Source of the DNA: Firmicutes bacterium CAG:110
Lineage (GTDB): Bacteria > Bacillota > Clostridia > Oscillospirales > Oscillospiraceae
Assembly (NCBI GenBank): GCA_000434635.1
Contig: HF988074.1
Location: 4,702 to 25,740, forward strand
Length of the DNA stretch: 21,039 nt
Direction of reading: 5' to 3'
Part shown: positions 14,592-21,039 of the stretch, in pieces
Layout: every line of letters begins with the position of its first letter
Position numbering within the stretch: the stretch's first letter is position 1
Program-made: the position numbers and the translations under genes
Notes under the pieces: model-generated
Told to the model about the DNA's origin: nothing
Databases searched by the model: none
What the model saw: only the letters and a program-made list of their open reading frames with translations

Positions 14592-14666
14592 GAAACCAGC
14601 CCCCTTGGGAAAAGCATATGAATGGACAGCGGCCGATTTGCATAGATTCTTCCGAGGTGAGGTCTG

Positions 14667-15644
14667 GTGAAACGGAGAAATTTCTGGACAGGAATTTGTG
14701 TGAGTTTTGGAATGCTGGCGCTGATTTTGGATGGAAGAACGGCGATCGATGGGGCGCGTCAGGGCATCGAGCTGTGCCTGCGGACGGTTATCCCCTCGCT
14801 GTTTCCCTTTTTTGTGCTGTCCATTCTGCTGACAAGCTCCCTGCTTGGCAGCTCTTTGGCGGTTCTGCGGCCTTTGGGGCGGCTGTTCGGAATGCCGGAT
14901 GGGGCGGAATCCCTGCTGATTCCGGCGTTTCTGGGCGGGTATCCCGTGGGGGCGCAGAACGTCGCCGCCGCATTCCGCAGCGGGCAGCTGACAAAACCGG
15001 AGGCTGAACGGCTGCTTTCTTTTTGCAGCAACGCGGGGCCTGCGTTCCTGTTCGGCATGGCGGCGGCCATGTTCCCCCGCCGGTGGATGGCGTGGGCGCT
15101 GTGGGGCATCCACATCGTGGGCGCGTTGTTTGCGGCGCTGCTGATTCCGGGGAAACCCGCCGCCCCCGTCAGGCTGACGAAGACAAGTCCCCACTCCCCC
15201 GCTTCCGCCCTGAACACCGCGATTACGGTCATGGCAACGGTATGCGGCTGGGTAGTGCTTTTCCGGGTTCTGCTGGCATTTCTGAAACGGTGGATTTTCT
15301 GGATTCTCCCAGCGGCAGTACAGGTCGCGGTCACGGGGATTCTGGAGCTTTCCAACGGCTGCTGTGAGCTGCTGGCCGTCACGGACGTTTCCGCCCGGTT
15401 CTGCATCTGTTCGGGGATACTGGCCTTCGGCGGCCTGTGCGTCACCATGCAGACCGTGTCCGTCACGGCGGGACTTTCCTTAAAACCGTACTTTTGGGGG
15501 AAGCTGCTGCAAACGCTTTTTTCTCTCGCCCTTGCCGCGCTGATAGCATACGGCATCTGGCTTCCCTTCGGGGTGCTGTCCGTCGGGGCGCTGGTGATAA
15601 AGCTTCAAAAAAGGGGTAGCTTTTCCAGAGTATTTGGTGTATAA
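14667..15644 (+). CDS. ylbJ: Sporulation integral membrane protein YlbJ
   Basis: This 325-residue polytopic membrane protein has about eight hydrophobic segments. It bears the nucleoside-recognition/Gate-type motifs FLGGYPVGAQN and FCSNAGPAFLFG, which are typical of YlbJ. In Bacillus YlbJ is sigma-E dependent and contributes to spore cortex formation. The start is GTG at 14667, preceded by GAGGTGAGG; there is no suitable ATG. It is shorter than the roughly 400 residues of Bacillus YlbJ. In Bacillus the gene follows coaD; here it is divergent from yqfC and about 11 kb from coaD. It may share its transcript with the following small gene, 30 bases away. Confidence 0.92.
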   Translation: MKRRNFWTGICVSFGMLALILDGRTAIDGARQGIELCLRTVIPSLFPFFVLSILLTSSLLGSSLAVLRPLGRLFGMPDGAESLLIPAFLGGYPVGAQNVAAAFRSGQLTKPEAERLLSFCSNAGPAFLFGMAAAMFPRRWMAWALWGIHIVGALFAALLIPGKPAAPVRLTKTSPHSPASALNTAITVMATVCGWVVLFRVLLAFLKRWIFWILPAAVQVAVTGILELSNGCCELLAVTDVSARFCICSGILAFGGLCVTMQTVSVTAGLSLKPYFWGKLLQTLFSLALAALIAYGIWLPFGVLSVGALVIKLQKRGSFSRVFGV

Positions 15645-15645
15645 T
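15640..15645 (+). promoter_or_regulatory. Candidate -10 box before the small Cys-rich gene
   Basis: A perfect TATAAT overlaps the last codons of ylbJ, 29 bases before the ATG at 15675. No good -35 box lies 16-18 bases upstream, so this may be a weak internal promoter or chance. Confidence 0.3.
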
Positions 15646-15674
15646 ACAAGAACGATTGTTGGGAGGATGCCGCC

Positions 15675-15884
15675 ATGCTGTTTCGCAAGAAAATAGAACG
15701 TTCCTGCGCCTACTGCGCAAACGGCGCCCGTCTGGGCGGCGGGCAGATCCTGTGCGCCAAAAAGGGACTGAAAACGGTGGACGACCAGTGCCGCAAATTC
15801 AAATATGACCCCTGCAAGCGCATCCCGCCCAAGCCCAAGGCTGTGGATTTTTCCAAGTACGACAATGAGGACTTTTCTCTGTAG
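15675..15884 (+). CDS. Small cysteine-rich protein, function unknown
   Basis: The 69-residue basic protein has cysteines C11, C14, C27, C39 and C47 in the pattern CAYC-x12-C-x11-C-x7-C, suggesting a small metal-binding (zinc) knuckle. A Pro/Lys-rich linker and an acidic tail (KYDNEDFSL) follow. The ATG at 15675 follows GGGAGGA with normal spacing. No signal peptide or membrane segment is seen. It lies between ylbJ and the amidohydrolase, all rightward with short gaps. I do not recognise a named family. Confidence 0.75.
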   Translation: MLFRKKIERSCAYCANGARLGGGQILCAKKGLKTVDDQCRKFKYDPCKRIPPKPKAVDFSKYDNEDFSL

Positions 15885-15918
15885 CGAGGCATACTAAAGA
15901 TGAAAGGGGCTGATTTAT

Positions 15919-17124
15919 ATGACGAAGGAACAAATTTTACGCGAAGCCAAAGCGCTTCAGGAGGAGATCAAAGCCCATCGTCTGTGGCTTCACACCCACG
16001 CGGAAACCGGATTTGACCTGACGGAAACGAAGCCTTATGTAAAATCTGCACTTACGGAGATGGGTTATGCCGTCCATGAGTGTGGAAAAGCGGGACTTGT
16101 TACAACCGTTGGCAAGCCCGGCGGGAAAGTTCTGCTGCTTCGGGCGGATATGGACGCCCTGCCCATTGCCGAGGAAGCCGACGTGGATTTCGCCTGCAAA
16201 AACGGACGGATGCACGCCTGCGGCCATGATATGCACACCGCCATGCTGCTGGGCGCGGCGAAAATTCTGAAAGCCCACGAATCGGAACTGGACGGGATGG
16301 TCAAGCTCATGTTCCAGCCTGCGGAGGAAATTTTCGAGGGTAGCAAGGACATGATTGCCTCCGGCGTGCTGGAAAATCCCAGACCCGACGCAGCCCTGAT
16401 GATTCACGTTGCGGCGGGAATGCCGCTTCCGGCCGGGACAGTGGTGGTCTCCGCCCCCGGCGTCAGCGCCCCTGCGGCGGACTATTTCACCATCCGAGTG
16501 CATGGCAAGGGCTGTCACGGCTCCGCACCCCAGAACGGCATTGACCCCCTGACGGCGGCGGCACATATTCTCATTGCCCTTCAGGAGATACACGCCCGGG
16601 AGCTGTCCGCGTCTGACGAGGCAGTCCTGACCATCGGCACCTTCCACGCGGGAGAAGCCGGGAACGTTATCCCTGACACGGCGACCATGGGCGGCACCAT
16701 CCGCACCTATGACGAGAAGACCCGCGCCTATCTGAAAGAGCGCATGACCGCCATTGCGAAAAATGTGGCGGAAGCCTTCCGTGCCGGCGCCGAGGTCAGC
16801 TTCGGCAGCGGTTGCCCCACCCTTGTCAACGACAAAGACCTTTCGGAAAAAGTCACGGGGTATCTCAAAGACCTGCTGGGCGCAAACCGCGCGTTCACCA
16901 CGGCAGAACTCAGCGGCGGCAAACCTGCCCGGGGCGGCGGCTCGGAGGATTTTGCCTACGTCAGTCATGAAGTCCCGTCCCTGATGCTGGCGCTGGCGGC
17001 GGGCGAGCCGTCCAAGGGCTATGTTTACCCCCAGCACCATCCAAAGGTAAAGTTCGACGAGAGCGTCCTTTCCACAGGCGCGGCCGTATTTGTGGATTGC
17101 GCCCTACAATATCTGAGAGAATGA
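15919..17124 (+). CDS. M20-family amidohydrolase (N-acyl amino acid hydrolase-like)
   Basis: This 401-residue cytosolic metallohydrolase belongs to the M20D group (hippurate hydrolase, IAA-amino acid hydrolase and N-acetyldiaminopimelate deacetylase relatives). Metal and catalytic motifs are RADMDALP at 75-82, MHACGHDMH at 98-106, QPAEE at 133-137 and HHP near 375. The bacterial-exopeptidase dimerisation domain lies in the middle (about 185-295, from ADYFTIRVHGKGCHGSAP). It removes acyl groups from amino acids or short peptides; the substrate cannot be told. The ATG follows AAAGGGG nine bases upstream. The next gene's start is 15 bases beyond its stop. Confidence 0.93.
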   Translation: MTKEQILREAKALQEEIKAHRLWLHTHAETGFDLTETKPYVKSALTEMGYAVHECGKAGLVTTVGKPGGKVLLLRADMDALPIAEEADVDFACKNGRMHACGHDMHTAMLLGAAKILKAHESELDGMVKLMFQPAEEIFEGSKDMIASGVLENPRPDAALMIHVAAGMPLPAGTVVVSAPGVSAPAADYFTIRVHGKGCHGSAPQNGIDPLTAAAHILIALQEIHARELSASDEAVLTIGTFHAGEAGNVIPDTATMGGTIRTYDEKTRAYLKERMTAIAKNVAEAFRAGAEVSFGSGCPTLVNDKDLSEKVTGYLKDLLGANRAFTTAELSGGKPARGGGSEDFAYVSHEVPSLMLALAAGEPSKGYVYPQHHPKVKFDESVLSTGAAVFVDCALQYLRE

Positions 17125-17139
17125 TTGGAGGAGAAAACC

Positions 17140-18228
17140 ATGGAGGAACAAACCCGCGTCCTGGAATACAAATGCCCATGCTGCAACGCCGGTCTGCACT
17201 TTGGGCCGGACGCCCAGAAGCTGACCTGCGAGTACTGCGGCAACACCTTTGACATCGACACCGTCCGGGCGTTCAACGAAAGCCAGAACCCCCAGGGCGG
17301 CGAGGAATTTCAGTGGGAGCAGGAACAGACGGAGCAATTCAGCGAGGATGAGGAAAGCACCCTGCGTGTCTTCCAGTGTCCCTCCTGCGGCGGAGAAATC
17401 CTCTGCGACGAGAACACGGCGGCTTCCTTCTGTCCCTACTGCGAAAATCCCACCATTATGCCCGCCCGTCTCAGCGGCGGCCTAAAGCCCGACGGCGTCA
17501 TCCCCTTCCAGAAAAACAAGGAGGACGCCAAGGCCGCCTTTCTCCGTCTGTGCAAGGGCAAGCCCCTTCTTCCCAAGGGTTTTACCTCGGAACAGCGGCT
17601 GGAAAAGATCACCGGAATGTACGTCCCCTTCTGGCTGTATGACTGCGCCGCGGATTTCAGCGGCAGCTACAAGGCCACACGGATACATACATGGTCGGAT
17701 TCCAAATATGAATATACCAAAACCGACCATTTCCTGCTGAAGCGGGACGCGGCGGCGGATTTCGTGGGCATTCCCATGGACGGCTCCACCAAAATGGAGG
17801 ACGCTTTCATGGAGTCCATTGAGCCGTTTGATTACAAACAGCTTACGTCCTTCGACATGGCGTATCTGACCGGTTATCTCGCCGACAAGTACGACGTTCC
17901 CTCGGAAAACGGCGAACCGCGGGTTCGTCAGCGGGTAGACGCCGCCATGGACGACCGGCTGCAAAGCACCTTTGTCGGCTATTCCTCTGTGGTTCCCACC
18001 TCCCGGCAGCTGAATATCAAGCACAACAGGGCACGCTACGTCTTCTTCCCCGTGTGGATTCTGAACACGAAATACAAGGACAAAATCTACACCTTCGCCA
18101 TGAACGGCCAGACCGGCAAAATGACCGGCGCGTTCCCCATCTGCCCCAAGAAGACAGCCGCATGGTTTGCCGGAGTCACCGCCGGTGTCGCGCTGCTTGC
18201 GTCGCTGGTGCAGCTTCTGATGCTTTAA
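17140..18228 (+). CDS. ydjG: YdjG-like protein: paired zinc ribbons and C-terminal membrane anchor
   Basis: The 362-residue protein starts at ATG 17140, six bases after GGAGGAG; an in-frame TTG at 17125 is inside that box. Two zinc ribbons occupy the N-terminus: CPCC at 12-15 with CEYC at 30-33, and CPSC at 80-83 with CPYC at 98-101. An acidic Glu/Gln linker separates them. A globular region follows, including YVPFWLYDCAADFSGSY, and the protein ends in a hydrophobic helix (about 340-362). In Bacillus YdjG is the zinc-ribbon membrane partner of YdjI that helps bring PspA to the membrane under stress. Assignment is by domain pattern plus the two following genes. Confidence 0.82.
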   Translation: MEEQTRVLEYKCPCCNAGLHFGPDAQKLTCEYCGNTFDIDTVRAFNESQNPQGGEEFQWEQEQTEQFSEDEESTLRVFQCPSCGGEILCDENTAASFCPYCENPTIMPARLSGGLKPDGVIPFQKNKEDAKAAFLRLCKGKPLLPKGFTSEQRLEKITGMYVPFWLYDCAADFSGSYKATRIHTWSDSKYEYTKTDHFLLKRDAAADFVGIPMDGSTKMEDAFMESIEPFDYKQLTSFDMAYLTGYLADKYDVPSENGEPRVRQRVDAAMDDRLQSTFVGYSSVVPTSRQLNIKHNRARYVFFPVWILNTKYKDKIYTFAMNGQTGKMTGAFPICPKKTAAWFAGVTAGVALLASLVQLLML

Positions 18229-18241
18229 GGAGGGAAACAGT

Positions 18242-19075
18242 ATGAAACACAAACTGATTTGCCTGATCCTGTGCCTGCTGCTTCTCCCCTCCCTGTTCCT
18301 GAGCGTCGGCGCAGAGCAGCAATACGTCATTGACAACGCCGACCTCATGTCCTCCTCGGAGGAAGCGGCGCTGGAAGAAAAGGCGCTGGCACTCCGGGAA
18401 GAATACGGAATGGACGTGGTCATCCTGACGGTGGACAGTCTGGACGGAAAACGTCCTCAGGACTATGCCGACGATTATTACGATTACAACGGCTATGCAG
18501 ATGACGGCGTGATATTCCTTCTGTCCATGGAGGAACGGGACTGGTACATTTCCACCAAGGGAAACGCCATCTACGCTCTGACGGACTATGGCATCCAGCA
18601 GGTCGGCGAAAGCGCCCTTCCGTACCTGAAAAACGGCGATTATTATGGCGCCTTTGACGCGTTTCTGGCTGCTCTGCCCACCTATTTTTCCGCCTACAGT
18701 GACGGCTCTCCCATTGACGGTTATGCGGATACCTCGGGCGACTATTACCACGGCGATCAGGAAGATGTCGTCTATTATGAAGGCCAGTCCCAGCGCGTAA
18801 ATATTTTGATTTCCATTGTGATCGGCGCGGTCATCGGCGGGATCACCGTCCTCATCATGCGCGCCTGCATGAACACCAAGCGCCCCCAGCGCAGTGCGGG
18901 CAGCTACCTGAATGACAGCTCCTACCACTTGCGCACCAATCGGGATCTGTTCCTGTACAGCAACGTCACCAAAACCCGCATCCAGCAGGAAAGCAGCAGC
19001 TCCGGCGGTGGCGGCAGCTCCGTCCACACTTCCTCCAGCGGCAGCAGCCACGGTGGCGGCGGCGGAAAGTTTTGA
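18242..19075 (+). CDS. ydjH: YdjH-like TPM-domain secreted membrane-anchored protein
   Basis: The 277-residue protein has a signal peptide (1-24, cleavage likely after SVGA). A TPM domain follows at about 28-150, opening YVIDNADLMSSSEEAALEEK and including the ISTKGNAIYALTDYG segment. A transmembrane helix lies at about 186-206. The cytosolic tail ends in a Ser/Gly-rich stretch (251-277). The domain would lie outside the membrane. TPM domains have been linked to acid phosphatase-like activity in plants, but the bacterial role is unclear. The ribosome site AAGGAGGG and a 13-base gap place it in an operon with the YdjG-like gene. Confidence 0.88.
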   Translation: MKHKLICLILCLLLLPSLFLSVGAEQQYVIDNADLMSSSEEAALEEKALALREEYGMDVVILTVDSLDGKRPQDYADDYYDYNGYADDGVIFLLSMEERDWYISTKGNAIYALTDYGIQQVGESALPYLKNGDYYGAFDAFLAALPTYFSAYSDGSPIDGYADTSGDYYHGDQEDVVYYEGQSQRVNILISIVIGAVIGGITVLIMRACMNTKRPQRSAGSYLNDSSYHLRTNRDLFLYSNVTKTRIQQESSSSGGGGSSVHTSSSGSSHGGGGGKF

Positions 19076-19109
19076 TATCAAAAAATTTTTTACATAAGGA
19101 GAAAGCATT

Positions 19110-20429
19110 ATGGGTCTGATCAAAGCAGCATTGGGATCGGCAGGCGGCGTCCTTGCCGATCAGTGGAAAGAGTATTTCTACTGTGACAGCATGGCGGCCA
19201 ACGTTCTGGTCACCAAGGGCAAAAAGCGCACCTCCTCCCGCAACAGCAACACCAAAGGCTCTGACAACATCATTTCCAACGGCTCTGTCGTCGCGGTAAA
19301 CGAAGGGCAGTGCATGATGATCGTGGAGCAGGGCAAGATCGTGGAGTTCGCCGCCGAAGCGGGCGAATACACTTGGAATTCCTCCAGCGAACCCACCATT
19401 TTCCAGGGCGGTCTGGAAGGTCTGGAAGGCAGCTGGGAAACCCTCAAGCGCCGCTTCGCCTTCGGCGGAGATACCGCCAAGGATCAGCGGGTGTACTTCT
19501 TCAACCTGAAGGAACTGGTTGGCAACAAGTATGGCACCCCCGCTCCCATCCCCTTCCGTGTTGTGGACAACAACATCGGTCTGGATATGGACGTTTCCAT
19601 CCGCTGCAACGGTGAATATTCCTATAAGATCGCCGACCCCATGCTGTTCTACAAGAACGTCTGCGGCAACGTATCTCAGGACTACACCCGCGACCAGCTG
19701 GACAGCCAGCTGAAATCCGAGTTTCTCACTGCTTTGCAGCCTGCGTTCGCCCGCATCTCCGCTCTGGGCATCCGGTATTCCGCCCTGCCCGGCCACACCA
19801 TGGAGCTGGCCCAGGCTATGAACGAAGTCCTGTCCGGCAAGTGGGGTGCAACCCGGGGTCTGGCCATCGTCGCCGTGGGCGTCAACTCCGTGACCGCCTC
19901 CGCTGAGGACGAGGCCACCATCAAGGAGCTGCAAAAGTCCGCCGTTTTCCGTAACACCAACATGGCGGCGGCGCACATGGTGCAGGCACAGGCCGAGGCA
20001 ATGAAGACCGCCGCCGGAAACAAAAACGGTGCGATGATGGGCTTCATGGGCATGAACATGGCGCAGTCCGCCGGTGGTTTCAACGCTGCTTCCCTGTTCC
20101 AGATGGGTCAGCAGCAGCCCGCTGCTTCCGCTCCTGCCGCCCCCGCTGCACCCGCGGCCGGTGCAAACACTTGGAAATGCTCCTGCGGCGCGGTGAATAC
20201 GGGCAAATTCTGTATGGAGTGCGGCGCTTCCAAGCCCGCCGACGGCTGGGTCTGCTCCTGCGGCGCAGTCAACAAGGGCAAGTTCTGCTCCGAATGCGGC
20301 GCGAAGAAGCCCGCGTCCGAGCCGCTGTACCGCTGCGACAAGTGCGGCTGGGAGCCGGAAGACCCCAAGCATCCGCCCAAATTCTGCCCTGAGTGCGGCG
20401 ACAAGTTCGACGACGAGGACATCCGGTAA
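19110..20429 (+). CDS. ydjI: YdjI-like SPFH-domain protein with three C-terminal zinc ribbons
   Basis: The 439-residue protein has an SPFH/virion-core-like domain (about 20-260, with VAVNEGQCMMIVEQGKI and the DMDVSIRCNGEYSYKI segment). A Met/Ala-rich helix follows, then a Pro/Ala linker (about 333-351), then three zinc ribbons: C357/C359/C368/C371, C382/C384/C393/C396, and C409/C412/C426/C429. The first two are near-identical 25-residue repeats, also visible in DNA. YdjI is a cytosolic SPFH protein that scaffolds membrane-stress complexes with YdjG in Bacillus. The ribosome site is AAGGAG. The gene ends the trio, and no clear terminator follows it. Confidence 0.88.
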   Translation: MGLIKAALGSAGGVLADQWKEYFYCDSMAANVLVTKGKKRTSSRNSNTKGSDNIISNGSVVAVNEGQCMMIVEQGKIVEFAAEAGEYTWNSSSEPTIFQGGLEGLEGSWETLKRRFAFGGDTAKDQRVYFFNLKELVGNKYGTPAPIPFRVVDNNIGLDMDVSIRCNGEYSYKIADPMLFYKNVCGNVSQDYTRDQLDSQLKSEFLTALQPAFARISALGIRYSALPGHTMELAQAMNEVLSGKWGATRGLAIVAVGVNSVTASAEDEATIKELQKSAVFRNTNMAAAHMVQAQAEAMKTAAGNKNGAMMGFMGMNMAQSAGGFNAASLFQMGQQQPAASAPAAPAAPAAGANTWKCSCGAVNTGKFCMECGASKPADGWVCSCGAVNKGKFCSECGAKKPASEPLYRCDKCGWEPEDPKHPPKFCPECGDKFDDEDIR

Positions 20430-20484
20430 TCCAATATCCCGCGCTGAATGCGCATCTAAAAATATGAAATAATGAGGTAATTGT

Positions 20485-20513
20485 TTGTTTAATCGTAATC
20501 AAATGGATATTGT
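20485..20513 (+). promoter_or_regulatory. Candidate promoter for the RNHCP gene
   Basis: TTGTTT (20485-20490), a 17-base spacer and TATTGT (20508-20513) lie in a short AT-rich gap. Both boxes are only partial matches (three and four of six), so this is tentative. Confidence 0.35.
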
Positions 20514-20522
20514 GATCTGACC

Positions 20523-20556
20523 GGGAGGTTGGCAGTCACAATTCCGCAAACCTCCC
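20523..20556. repeat. Inverted repeat upstream of the RNHCP gene
   Basis: GGGAGGTT and AACCTCCC form an 8-bp stem around an 18-base loop, downstream of the candidate promoter and 42 bases before the ATG at 20598. No T-tract follows on the plus strand. It may be a leader hairpin or operator. Confidence 0.45.
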
Positions 20557-20597
20557 AAAAGAATTTTCAATAAATACTTTTAGGAGGAATTCCCACA

Positions 20598-21005
20598 ATG
20601 AACCGGGAAAATAAAAGAAAACAGCACGAAAAAGGCTATTATAAAACCCACCCCTGCGACGAAAGCTTCACCTGCCGGAACTGCGGATATCCCGTCGTCC
20701 CGGCGGGCGCGGGGAGCGACCACCGGAACCATTGCCCCAACTGCCTGTGTTCCGTGCATCTGGACATCGAGCCGGGTGACCGGGAATCGGACTGCGGCGG
20801 ACTGATGGAGCCGGTGGCGGTGTGGGTTCGGAAAAACGGCGAATGGGCGATCATCCACCGCTGCCGCCGGTGCGGCGCGTTCAGCTCCAACCGGGTCGCG
20901 GCGGACGATAATCCCGTCAAGCTCATGTCCATCGCCATGAAGCCCATCGGCAGCCCGCCCTTTCCCATTGAGCGGATGGCGGAGATCACCGAAATGCTGG
21001 AATGA
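20598..21005 (+). CDS. RNHCP-domain zinc protein
   Basis: This 135-residue cytosolic protein is named for its signature: DHRNHCPNCLCSVHLD contains RNHCP at 43-47. Cysteine pairs C26/C29, C46/C49 and C89/C92 suggest two metal sites. The basic N-terminus (KRKQHEKGYYK) could contact nucleic acid. The RNHCP family has no firmly established function, though it is often near translation or RNA genes elsewhere. The ATG follows AGGAGG by 10 bases. It appears to be a single-gene unit, since a 168-base gap with possible regulatory sequence separates it from the YdjI-like gene and a hairpin follows its stop. Confidence 0.88.
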   Translation: MNRENKRKQHEKGYYKTHPCDESFTCRNCGYPVVPAGAGSDHRNHCPNCLCSVHLDIEPGDRESDCGGLMEPVAVWVRKNGEWAIIHRCRRCGAFSSNRVAADDNPVKLMSIAMKPIGSPPFPIERMAEITEMLE

Positions 21006-21017
21006 CACACAAAATTG

Positions 21018-21039
21018 CCCCCGGCCGTATGGCCGGGGG
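21018..21039 (+). terminator. Terminator hairpin after the RNHCP gene
   Basis: A perfect 9-bp GC stem with loop GTAT (CCCCCGGCC / GGCCGGGGG) lies 12 bases past the TGA stop and reaches the window edge, so the plus-strand T-tract is not visible. On the minus strand it is followed by CAATTTTG, so it may act in both directions. Confidence 0.75.

Noticed and set aside
14592..15194. Long N-terminal extension of yqfC on the minus strand (total about 294 codons)
   Set aside because: It is antisense to ylbJ, has low-complexity Arg/Gln/Pro composition and no ribosome site, whereas ATG 14591 has AAGGGGG in place. The extension is a GC-rich shadow.
18966..20372. 468-codon minus-strand open frame opposite the YdjI-like gene
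   Set aside because: The composition is the reverse of a GC-biased SPFH gene, with Gly/Ala/His-rich low complexity and no motif.
20449..20461. GCGC-TGAAT-GCGC mini-hairpin after the YdjI-like gene as terminator
   Set aside because: The stem is only four base pairs and is not followed by a T-tract.

Overview
This 21-kb window looks like a chromosomal segment of an endospore-forming, fairly GC-rich gut-type Clostridium relative, most likely Oscillospiraceae/Ruminococcaceae. That placement is inferred from gene content and protein style. The spore genes yqfC, yqfD and ylbJ, the Firmicutes small gene yqzL, a Ser46-bearing HPr and a MutS2 all fit. No phage, plasmid, CRISPR array, tRNA or rRNA is seen.

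Positions 1-14591 read almost entirely leftward (minus strand). From right to left, a compact run yqfC-yqfD-phoH-ybeY-era-yqzL-recO-mutS2 has gaps of a few bases or overlaps. It is the conserved Firmicutes sporulation / ribosome maturation / DNA repair cluster. Next comes a single HPr-like gene bracketed by two same-orientation copies of a 165-bp palindromic MITE-like element. A good sigma-A promoter ends at the edge of one copy and a Rho-independent terminator lies just past the other. Then come uvrC with a more AT-rich membrane protein gene, an orphan 52-codon reading frame, and the operon rsmD-coaD-coiled-coil protein ending in a strong terminator. A TIGR04086-type membrane protein, an AT-rich gap with a promoter and a 13-bp palindrome, and an operon of a SpoIIM-like membrane protein plus a XerD-type recombinase complete the left side.

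Positions 14667-21039 read rightward. ylbJ is divergent from yqfC across 75 bp. It is followed by a small Cys-rich protein, an M20 amidohydrolase, and a tight trio that I recognise as YdjG-YdjH-YdjI-like: a zinc-ribbon membrane protein, a secreted/anchored TPM-domain protein, and an SPFH protein with C-terminal zinc ribbons. In Bacillus subtilis this trio follows pspA and belongs to the cell-envelope stress response; no pspA lies in this window. An RNHCP-domain zinc protein and a terminator hairpin close the window.

Most of the window is conserved core genome. The least ordinary parts are the MITE pair that makes up most of the predicted HPr leader and trailer and shows base-pair covariation between copies, the orphan frame beside a 7-G run downstream of the uvrC-linked gene, the PspA-less YdjGHI trio, and the overlapping yqzL gene. 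I saw nothing I could call a wholly new defence or biosynthetic system.
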